Under the pieces are notes generated by a model. That model searched no databases. It saw only the letters and a program-made list of their open reading frames with translations, and was not told where the DNA came from. This document shows positions 1 to 4,938 of a stretch of 5,169 bases of DNA, one piece after another. Position 1 is the first letter of the stretch. Every line of letters starts with the position of its first letter. A program made the translations under genes and the position numbers. The DNA is taken from the NCBI GenBank assembly GCA_018608735.1, contig JABAYZ010000223.1, positions 1-5,169 on the forward strand. The letters are read 5' to 3'. The DNA comes from Flavobacteriaceae bacterium (GTDB lineage Bacteria > Bacteroidota > Bacteroidia > Flavobacteriales > Flavobacteriaceae).

Positions 1-60
1 CGGTGATGCATCTGGGTACATTTCTCTGATTTTCTCTAAGATTCCGACAGCGTCCAGCAT
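1..60 (-). CDS. N-terminus of an unrecognised protein, cut by the left edge
   Basis: An ATG at 60 opens a frame that stays open to the edge and gives 20 residues, MLDAVGILEKIREMYPDASP. The peptide reads like a real amphipathic N-terminus (LEKIREMYPDA). It begins 11 bases after the stop of the 256-residue gene, so the two are very likely co-transcribed and perhaps translationally coupled. Only a weak purine stretch precedes the ATG. The fragment is too short to assign a function. Confidence 0.5.
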   Translation of the reverse strand, partial: MLDAVGILEKIREMYPDASP

Positions 61-71
61 CGTTCATCAGG

Positions 72-842
72 TCAGTAGTCGTTAAGTTCTTCAATTTCGA
101 CCGAAGATAATAACAACTTTGAGCGACGGTTGATCCGCCGTGTTAGATGCTCAAGGCGCGGATCAAAAAAATCGTCACTCGAAGCGACCTTCATTCCAAC
201 AAACTTAGAGCCCCATCCACGCGAACGCATTTGATCCACAATTTTGTTGGAATTTTCAGGACGTTTTCCTTTGTCGGGTCCTTTGTTAGACGTACGTATG
301 ACGAAGCCACAAAATTCCCCATCTTTTTCAGCAAAAATTGATGGATCCACGCTTAAATCACTTTGCCAACTGGCTATAGTCCAGCCATTAGCGCGCAAAT
401 ACTCTCGGACAGACTGTATCCCAACATCGTGAATTTCCCACGATGTCATTAGAACTGGCTCATCACCAGCGAGATCAAAAGGGTTTAGTGGCTTTCGCGA
501 ATTCATATCCACTAATCCCCAAGATTTCTCGACAGGTCTCCAACTGTCATTAACTTTTTCCATTGGCATCAGACATCCTACACCATTGGTATCCTTAACT
601 GCCATACCCAACCTATTTTCTTGGAACCAACCGTTATCAAGATTGTCGACGTCTATAATTTGGATGAAGAATAATTGGTTTCCGAGTGCAAAAGATAGGT
701 GCTCCCGAAATGGTGGTAACTCAGCGCGCAACCACGACGCGCCAGAGTCACGAACTCGTAAATTCAAATGTCCGCCGGCAGTCATCCAGCACTCTTCAAA
801 ATCTGGGGTCAGTTCGAATGGTTTAATTTCATATGTTGTCAT
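72..842 (-). CDS. hypothetical protein, 256 residues
   Basis: I do not recognise this protein. The ATG at 842 has a G-rich stretch (GGGGGCG) just upstream that could act as a ribosome binding site. There is no signal peptide or membrane segment, so it is probably cytoplasmic. The N-terminal half (about 1-125) is rich in Trp, Phe and acidic residues. From about 134 a second module begins with WEIHDVGIQSVREYL, followed by NGWTIASWQSDLSVDPSIFA, then DGEFCGFVIRT. A helix followed by two strands with spaced acidic residues faintly recalls a PD-(D/E)XK nuclease core, but no complete active site is visible, so this is only a suggestion. The C-terminus is basic (LTRRINRRSK, about 234-243). It is followed after 11 bases by another gene. 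It is separated from the RM module by a terminator, so it need not belong to that system. Confidence 0.8.
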   Translation of the reverse strand: MTTYEIKPFELTPDFEECWMTAGGHLNLRVRDSGASWLRAELPPFREHLSFALGNQLFFIQIIDVDNLDNGWFQENRLGMAVKDTNGVGCLMPMEKVNDSWRPVEKSWGLVDMNSRKPLNPFDLAGDEPVLMTSWEIHDVGIQSVREYLRANGWTIASWQSDLSVDPSIFAEKDGEFCGFVIRTSNKGPDKGKRPENSNKIVDQMRSRGWGSKFVGMKVASSDDFFDPRLEHLTRRINRRSKLLLSSVEIEELNDY

Positions 843-917
843 CGACGCCCCCAGTCAAACCTAGTATATTCTTGAGTATTAAAATCCATAACTTGTCATC
901 AACCAAGAGACAGTCAT

Positions 918-943
918 AAAAAAAGCCGCTGTAAGAAACAGCG
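918..943 (-). terminator. Rho-independent terminator
   Basis: Read on the minus strand, a 6-bp perfect stem (CGCTGT/ACAGCG, 5-base loop) is followed by GGC and then a run of seven T. It lies 30 bases after the stop of the remnant at 973-1188 and before the 256-residue gene. It would therefore end leftward transcription from the remnant and any readthrough from the RM operon, which shows no good terminator of its own. Confidence 0.75.
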
Positions 944-972
944 ACCTAGATATTTAATACTAAATTTGCTGA

Positions 973-1098
973 TCAGCAGATTATGATTGGTGGATGACTT
1001 GGGTTTGCTTGCTCATTTAATTCAGCAATAATTCGGTGAAGCATCTTTTTCACTGTAGAATTAGCGATATTTGATCTAATACTTCTGTTAGCAATTTC
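973..1098. repeat. left diverged direct repeat (pairs with 4813-4938)
   Basis: Bases 976-1098 align without gaps to 4816-4938, offset 3,840, with about 98 of 123 identical by hand count. The longest exact blocks are 18 bases (1021-1038 with 4861-4878) and 17 bases (AATTAGCGATATTTGAT). Similarity ends sharply near 1099. Both copies code the same C-terminal 41 residues in the same orientation. They bracket the RM, EVE and orphan genes. Confidence 0.75.
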
Positions 1099-1188
1099 TG
1101 AAACATAGTGTGAATATCGATAGTCATTGGGTGATGATAATACTCTACTTATTATTTGGATTCCCGTTGGTTGAATAGGTTTATTAGG
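973..1188 (-). pseudogene. 5'-truncated remnant related to the gene at 4813-5169
   Basis: An open frame of 71 codons ends with TGA at 973. It has no ATG, TTG or GTG until deep inside (a GTG at codon 47). Its last 41 residues match the C-terminus of the protein coded at 4813-5169 at 32 of 41 positions by hand count, without gaps. Both end in HPPIIIC and share EIANRS, SNIAN, VKK and LHRIIAE. Upstream of EIANRS (about 1101-1188) the two proteins are unrelated, so the 5' part was lost or replaced. It is probably not expressed. The function of the family is unknown to me. Confidence 0.65.
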
Positions 1189-1287
1189 CTATTTTTTTTA
1201 GCTTAATATTATATGCGACATTGCCTTTAGGCTTTTTATAAATCCTCTTATGCAATCACTAATCTTGTAGAAATTTTTCGACTATTC
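1189..1287. other. short AT-rich gap after the restriction gene
   Basis: No gene is seen. The stretch holds GCCTTTAGGC followed by five T (plus-strand sense, about 1224-1237), a very short terminator-like hairpin in the direction opposite to the genes. It also has a TATAAT on the minus strand (1208-1213) without a recognisable -35 at the right distance. Neither is convincing. Confidence 0.3.
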
Positions 1288-2211
1288 TTAATCAGTGATG
1301 TCAATATATGGTCCGTAAAATAGCTCTGGACAAGGCGCCCCTTGGTCGGTCAGGGTTCGAACAAATGTGCTGTAGTTTGTGTAAAGCTTTCGCTCGTGGT
1401 CGATTTCCAATTTTACACTAAGATCGGGATTTAATCCATTTTCGCGAAAAGCAATTAGCGCTAACGTCCAACCGTGGTCCTGCAATGCTCGCAAGTTCGC
1501 ACGCTCAATCCTACCGTAAATGTAATCATACAATAGTGTCCCTACAGCAAAAACGATCCTGCCTCCTGTTTGGGTGACGACGTTTCCTTTCACAAGAAAT
1601 TGTTCTTGTTGACGCCGCCATGCGTTAGTAACCAGTGTGCCAGCTTTACTGATATTAATTGCCAAGTCTGAATTATACATGCTTTGGTTTTGTTCCCAGT
1701 CGGTCACATGTTGCGTGATAATTCCTGTGTTGGTTGTTTCTCCACCACCCTGCATTTCAAGAATAATATTGAATGCATTTTGAGAACTGTGGTTCACCAT
1801 AACAAAATCTGCCTTGTAATCGCTTCCACCTTCTACCGGTACCGGCACTTCACGTTTAACTTTTACATTATCTATGGTCACACCAGCACCATAAATTTCT
1901 GTAGCTATTTCTGTGAGAATGTTTTTCTGGTAAGGTATGAGAGGTGAATCTTTAATTATTTCTCCAGTTAGCGAATGGCGCTGATTTTTTGTTGTCGAAC
2001 ATAAGCGGTGTTCGCAGGTAATCCACAGGTCGCCTCTACCATCTCTTACTGAACAGATAGGTTTGTAGCCTTTCATCGCTTTATCACAAGCTCCATATCT
2101 AAAAGGACAGGACATTGTTAATTTATTATCTTTTGAAATATAATGACGTTGAACTTGATGTGTGTTTTGCTCCACACTTTTCCCTAGATATTCAACGATA
2201 CTACATGACAT
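1288..2211 (-). CDS. NotI-family type II restriction endonuclease
   Basis: The 307-residue product is a likely cytoplasmic type II restriction enzyme that cuts unmethylated target DNA. NotI itself has an N-terminal iron-binding Cys4 domain and a PD-(D/E)XK-type core ending in E-x-Q. Here a CPF motif starts at C35, followed by C42, C53 (PICSV) and C66 (WITCEHRL), matching the NotI layout of CPF, Cys, (V/I)C-hydrophobic-V and a final Cys-x-x-R. C71 is extra. The candidate active site is D135 (KADFVMV) and E152-x-Q154 (ILEMQ), as in NotI where Gln replaces the usual Lys. TNAWRRQQEQFL (195-206) and the segment after it match the NotI region following the core. The ATG at 2211 has a strong GAGGAG Shine-Dalgarno 7 bases upstream. 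It lies 40 bases behind the methyltransferase, as a downstream partner. The recognition sequence cannot be read from the protein. The family call rests on recalled motifs, not a search. Confidence 0.77.
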   Translation of the reverse strand: MSCSIVEYLGKSVEQNTHQVQRHYISKDNKLTMSCPFRYGACDKAMKGYKPICSVRDGRGDLWITCEHRLCSTTKNQRHSLTGEIIKDSPLIPYQKNILTEIATEIYGAGVTIDNVKVKREVPVPVEGGSDYKADFVMVNHSSQNAFNIILEMQGGGETTNTGIITQHVTDWEQNQSMYNSDLAINISKAGTLVTNAWRRQQEQFLVKGNVVTQTGGRIVFAVGTLLYDYIYGRIERANLRALQDHGWTLALIAFRENGLNPDLSVKLEIDHERKLYTNYSTFVRTLTDQGAPCPELFYGPYIDITD

Positions 2212-2235
2212 ACGCTATCTCCTCGATGGAGCGTA
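2211..2235 (-). promoter_or_regulatory. hairpin around the restriction gene's ribosome binding site
   Basis: In the minus-strand transcript TACGCT (2235-2230) pairs perfectly with AGCGTA (2216-2211). Inside, past a CC bulge, ATC pairs with GAT, leaving GAGGA of the Shine-Dalgarno in the loop. The 3' arm ends on the A of the start codon. Such a fold could limit or tune initiation on the endonuclease message relative to the methyltransferase. The pairing is seen directly; the regulatory role is inferred. Confidence 0.4.
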
Positions 2236-2251
2236 CGCCATTTATAATTAC

Positions 2252-3151
2252 TTAGGAAGATTGATTTTCAATGTGAACTATGCGTTTGCCAATCCAAGAT
2301 GCAACTTTTGAACATACTGCATCGCCAACCGCTCTTAATCGATTAGAGTCCAATTCTTTGGAAAACCCTGTAGAACTTCGTACTCTGAAACCATCATTCG
2401 TCTTACAAACAGCATCTGAACTTCCCCTGCTGTCGAGCGTGTATGTTTCGCCATCATTTCGATAACCTTTTGCTTGAGGTCCGGCGCTAGGTTTGCGATT
2501 GATTCCTGCGTGTTGGATAGAGAATGTAGTTGGAGAACTAAACTCTTCTCCAGCAAAGGATCCAAATCTTTGCCCCTTGCCCATGCCCGATTTATTAACG
2601 AAATTAACTCCACCGGGTTCAAAAAGCACTCTAGCGGACTCGAGGTTTCCAAGACTTCCGACAACAAACACTCTTCTACGTCTTTGGGGTGTTCCAAAAT
2701 ATTTTGCGTCCAATACTCTCCACGAAATACCATACCCGAGTTCATCCAACTTTTCGAGGAGAATTCGGAAATCTGCCCCTTGGTGACTGTTGAGCAATCC
2801 GGGAACATTTTCAAGAACAATCCACTTAGGTCTGTGGGGCTCAAGAAGTCTATGGAACTCGAAAAATAATCCACTTCGGTCTCCATCTAATCCCTTCCTT
2901 TTTCCTTGGTTTGCTAAAGATAAATCTTGGCATGGAAAACCACCACACCAAAGTTCACTTTTTGGCAAATCGTCAGGCATTATCTCTTTGATATCGCCAC
3001 GACGAGTAATGTTTGGAAAATTTTTTTTCAAAACTTCCTGACGAAATGGGTTGAGTTCTGACTGGAACCTGCATTGCATTCCCGCCTCTTCGAAACCGGC
3101 ATCAAAGCCACCGATGCCAGCAAAAAAAGAGTTAAAGCCTATTAGTCGCAT
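2252..3151 (-). CDS. C5-cytosine DNA methyltransferase of the RM pair, motif IX out of frame
   Basis: The enzyme would transfer methyl from S-adenosylmethionine to C5 of cytosine, protecting the host from the NotI-like nuclease. In ATG numbering (299 residues), motif I is FAGIGGFDAGF (10-20). Motif IV is GGFPCQDLS with catalytic C74. Motif VI is ENV (114-116), motif VIII is QRRRRVF (156-162), and motif X is RLRAVGDAV ending at 279. Between VIII and X the frame has LFEPGG and a target-recognition-like stretch (about 208-247, with NRKPSAGP and YTLDSRG). Motif IX, normally R-R-x-T-P-x-E-x-x-x-L-Q-G-F-P, is absent here and sits in the +1 frame (2350-2406). The single-frame product may therefore be inactive unless translation changes frame. 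No clear Shine-Dalgarno precedes the ATG. A TTG at 3160 would add three residues. The start overlaps the end of a possible leader ORF (stop at 3142), which might couple translation. Confidence 0.85.
   Translation of the reverse strand: MRLIGFNSFFAGIGGFDAGFEEAGMQCRFQSELNPFRQEVLKKNFPNITRRGDIKEIMPDDLPKSELWCGGFPCQDLSLANQGKRKGLDGDRSGLFFEFHRLLEPHRPKWIVLENVPGLLNSHQGADFRILLEKLDELGYGISWRVLDAKYFGTPQRRRRVFVVGSLGNLESARVLFEPGGVNFVNKSGMGKGQRFGSFAGEEFSSPTTFSIQHAGINRKPSAGPQAKGYRNDGETYTLDSRGSSDAVCKTNDGFRVRSSTGFSKELDSNRLRAVGDAVCSKVASWIGKRIVHIENQSS
2335..2886 (-). other. 183-codon overlapping +1 frame carrying methylase motif IX
   Basis: This frame overlaps the methyltransferase and stays open for 183 codons. 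It ends RRMMVSEYEVLQGFPKNW (162-179), a clear C5-methyltransferase motif IX, then TAA. Upstream it reads CLLSEVLE (73-80), then FLNP...INRAWARGKDLDPLLEK (88-114). This resembles a segment I recall from phage-encoded C5 methylases: LS-(D/E)-(I/V)-LE, then (Y/F)-(F/Y)-LS-x-K-A, then RRA-x-(K/R)-RGK-x-LPP. Its ATG at 2886 is preceded by GGAAGGG at Shine-Dalgarno-like spacing, so internal initiation is possible, although that sequence also codes KRKG in the main frame. It may be an expressed overlapping product, half of a frameshifted enzyme, or a decayed remnant. The motif IX match is firm; the rest rests on memory. Confidence 0.5.
2362..2368 (-). other. GGGTTTT heptamer, candidate -1 slippery site
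   Basis: Within motif IX, in the +1 frame, the minus-strand bases read G GGT TTT, the X XXY YYZ pattern for -1 frameshifting. Slipping there would continue in the main frame as SKELDSNRLRAVGDAV, joining motif IX to motif X. The pattern and phase are seen; any slippage is unproven. GGGTTTT is not among the strongest bacterial heptamers, and I did not identify a clear downstream stimulator. Confidence 0.3.
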
Positions 3152-3300
3152 ATCAGCCAAGTATTTTTTAAAAACACAGCCTTTAGCCTCTTCTGATCAA
3201 ATTTGAACCCAAAGCTGGCACATCGTTTGGCAATTTTTTTTAATCCTGAAGCTTCAACATACACCATGTGTACGAGATATCGTTTTAAAACTGTCAGCAC
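3142..3300 (-). CDS. possible small leader ORF overlapping the methyltransferase start
   Basis: A frame with a GTG at 3300 (52 residues) or an ATG at 3267 (41 residues) ends with TAA 7 bases inside the methyltransferase gene. The peptide is basic, with ASGLKKIAKRC, FKFDQKRLKAVF and a C-terminal WLICD. Neither start has a Shine-Dalgarno. The overlap ATGCGACTAA is of the kind that allows translational coupling, and the methyltransferase itself lacks a ribosome binding site. It does not look like a helix-turn-helix controller protein. The Lys content may simply reflect AT-rich DNA, so this may be a chance ORF. Confidence 0.25.
   Translation of the reverse strand: MLTVLKRYLVHMVYVEASGLKKIAKRCASFGFKFDQKRLKAVFLKNTWLICD
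3260..3272. promoter_or_regulatory. 13-bp inverted repeat upstream of the RM operon
   Basis: TACAC-CAT-GTGTA is a perfect 5-bp inverted repeat with a 3-base centre. It lies just downstream of a weak candidate -10 and about 110 bases before the methyltransferase ATG. A near copy (11 of 13 bases) lies upstream of the EVE-like gene at 4166-4178. A shared operator is possible. A chance match in AT-rich DNA cannot be excluded. Confidence 0.3.
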
Positions 3301-3302
3301 AA
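3275..3302 (-). promoter_or_regulatory. weak candidate promoter for the RM operon
   Basis: On the minus strand TTGTGC (3302-3297) and ATATCT (3280-3275) are separated by 16 bases. The 10-bp palindrome GTTTTAAAAC (3282-3291) lies in the spacer. The hexamers fit the sigma-70 consensus only partly. It is listed because the RM operon needs a promoter in this gap and this is the best match noticed. Confidence 0.2.
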
Positions 3303-3616
3303 CAAGAATTAGCTATTGTCATGTAGTGAATCCCACCGCTGGTCATATCTTACTTTTTGCTGATATCAATATATCGCGTGTATGTGTTAGGATGTTTATA
3401 ACGAATAATTTCGTGAATAACGCGTACACTGCCCCCGCATTATTAAGTTCAGTGACAAATTGACGGAAACGCTATGCCAACTTGCCGTTATATTGCAAAG
3501 ATCCAAGTATGAGTTTTGAAAAAAGTCAATAATTGCTTTGGCACTAAACCTATCTTACTTATTCCAATGAATAAAAAGGGTACATCTTTTCACTTTACAT
3601 GCGAACTATGTTGCCC
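3303..3616. other. AT-rich intergenic stretch, no gene seen
   Basis: No frame here looks like protein. The only structures noted are the palindrome TGATATCA (3361-3368) and, after the EVE-like gene, a weak AT-rich stem on the minus strand (GAAAAG...CTTTTT, about 3575-3595) that might act as a poor terminator. No tRNA, CRISPR or insertion-sequence end was found. Confidence 0.4.
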
Positions 3617-4111
3617 TCAGTGGAGACCAAGCTTTTTCCAGTCTTCACTAGAAAGCCTCCTCACACCGCCCATAAGCACAGCTCCCCATTTTTTTGTGTT
3701 AATGCCTTCACTCATTTTGAGAGTAAAAAATTTCTCCCTGAAATTAATTGGCTCAATTTCTTGTACGTCTCTAAGTTTTAGTTGTTTAACTGGAGTTGCT
3801 AAAAAATATTCGACGTGCTCTGGGGTTTTTTGGATTCTTTTAGTTACATCTGCTACCGTGGCATATCCAATAATATTACCCTGCATGGATTTAGCACCAG
3901 CAACGTAAAAACAAACTCTATCTCCAGATTGGATTTTATCTTTGAAGCTAGTACGGTCATAGATGTCCCAAAGGGCTTTCCGCATTCGCTTTTTAGTTAA
4001 AACATACGCACTGCCAAGCTTTTCTGAACTGGCAAGATAAGGGTCGCTGGTGACGAGTATATAGTGGCTTTTTGAGCCTTTTTGCTTCTCGCGCTCTTGG
4101 CTAAGAGACAT
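3617..4111 (-). CDS. EVE/PUA-like domain protein
   Basis: The 164-residue product resembles a stand-alone EVE-type PUA-fold domain, a small beta-barrel that in characterised members binds modified bases in DNA or RNA. What suggests this is an N-terminal strand YILVTSDPYL (17-26), a helix, then SGDRVCFYVAGAKS (62-75), followed by NIIGYATVADV (79-89). EVE proteins have the same order: Y-hydrophobic-x-x, then GD-x-x-x-FY, then G-x-(A/V)-x-V. The C-terminal part continues with ATPVKQLKL (105-113) and ends MGGVRRLSSEDWKKLGL, typical of the closing strand and helix. No nuclease motif is fused. The ATG at 4111 has GAGG 7 bases upstream. It lies upstream of a C5-methyltransferase RM pair on the same strand but 465 bases away, so it probably has its own promoter. 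A role in sensing methylated DNA is inference; another PUA or ASCH-like family is the main alternative. Confidence 0.55.
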   Translation of the reverse strand: MSLSQEREKQKGSKSHYILVTSDPYLASSEKLGSAYVLTKKRMRKALWDIYDRTSFKDKIQSGDRVCFYVAGAKSMQGNIIGYATVADVTKRIQKTPEHVEYFLATPVKQLKLRDVQEIEPINFREKFFTLKMSEGINTKKWGAVLMGGVRRLSSEDWKKLGLH

Positions 4112-4371
4112 ATTTAGACCTCAGATTTAAATAAGACTGTCGCTGCCTACACGCAGTTCGGTTGATACACAATATGTAGATTAAGGTGCTGCGAACTAAA
4201 AATTAAAATAAACACTGAAAAGTAAGTTAAATACGTTGTGAAAGCTCAACTGTAGAGCCGCTTAATAACTAGTTTTCAGTAAGTAGTCATAGCTAAAATC
4301 CTTGCCTCAACCTGGATAAATTGTTGCCAAGAGCTTCAATATTGTCACAATTTCTAGAGTAACAGAATTGA
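4112..4371. other. intergenic stretch upstream of the EVE-like gene
   Basis: No gene is seen. The half nearest 4111 should contain the promoter of the EVE-like gene, but I see no good hexamer pair. GTTCG (4156-4160) and CGAAC (4192-4196) form a weak inverted repeat. The break that removed the 5' end of the plus-strand remnant probably lies near the right end of this stretch. Confidence 0.35.
4166..4178. promoter_or_regulatory. 13-bp element like that upstream of the RM operon
   Basis: TACACAATATGTA differs from the element at 3260-3272 at 2 of 13 positions. It keeps a TACA/TGTA inverted repeat and lies about 55 bases upstream of the EVE-like ATG. Common control of both genes is possible but unproven. 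Confidence 0.25.
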
Positions 4372-4749
4372 GCTGATAATGACGATTATCAAGACATTGT
4401 AATATTTCGTGCAGGAGGTTCGTATATTGGCAAAGCAATTCATGTTCTTGAGATTTTTGGTAATAAGAAATGTAACTCCTCAGTCGATGAGGTGCTTGTT
4501 GCTCGCGAAGGCTTCGACGCAAAATCTGAAGGAAACCTGCGCAATGCATACATTGAAAGCATTGGTTTTACTGACTCTGGTGGTGATGGTGACCGCGACA
4601 CTGACATTCTTTTGTTCATCAATGGCAATCTTAAAGTCCCACAAGGTTCGTTTTTGCGTGGCAGTGGTAGCATGAATATGGCTTATGTGAAGGCAGGCAA
4701 AAATAGTAACCTGAAACTAATCAAAGAACCTGCGTTCAGAAAAAAATAG
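4372..4749 (+). pseudogene. 5'-truncated unrecognised gene, the only plus-strand coding
   Basis: The frame is open from just after a TGA at 4369 to a TAG at 4747, giving 125 residues with protein-like composition from its first codons (DDYQDIVIFRAGGSYIGKA). The first standard start is a GTG at 4492, far inside convincing sequence, so the N-terminus seems to be missing. An AGGAGG at 4413-4418 lies 7 bases before an in-frame ATT (4426), a rare start codon, so expression of a short form is not excluded. Visible features are an acidic Gly-rich turn (SGGDGDRDTDILLFING, 4573-4623), then GSFLRGSGSMNM and a basic end. I do not recognise the family. It points opposite to its neighbours, as expected for an inserted or rearranged fragment. 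Confidence 0.5.
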
Positions 4750-4812
4750 TTAATTTGACGAAACAGCTCAGACCACAGTGATCAAAAACTTTCTCCGGAC
4801 TGCATTTTTTTA

Positions 4813-4938
4813 TTAGCATATTATAATTGGTGGATGATCAGGATTTGATTGTGAATTTATTTCAGCAATAATTCGGTGCAGAATCTTTTTCACTGCGTAA
4901 TTAGCGATATTTGATTTGAGTGACCTATTCGCAATTTC
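4813..4938. repeat. right diverged direct repeat (pairs with 973-1098)
   Basis: Same orientation as the left copy, offset 3,840, about 80 % identical over 123 bases by hand count. It codes the C-terminal 41 residues of the intact-looking gene at the right edge. The left copy is attached to unrelated sequence instead. Confidence 0.75.

Noticed and set aside
3203..3463. Plus-strand 86-codon frame in the gap upstream of the methyltransferase
   Set aside because: Composition is irregular, there is no ribosome binding site, and it opposes all neighbouring genes.
3160..3616. RM controller (C) protein gene in the promoter gap
   Set aside because: The only minus-strand frame there (3142-3300) shows no helix-turn-helix pattern.
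4307..4549. Minus-strand 80-codon frame rich in Leu, Gln and His
   Set aside because: It lies opposite the plus-strand remnant, has no clear ribosome binding site, and its composition looks like an antisense shadow.
4409..4675. Plus-strand frame with AGGAGG before a TTG at 4427
   Set aside because: The neighbouring frame (4372-4749) has far better protein-like composition, and this one becomes a Leu/Val/Thr-rich shadow of it.
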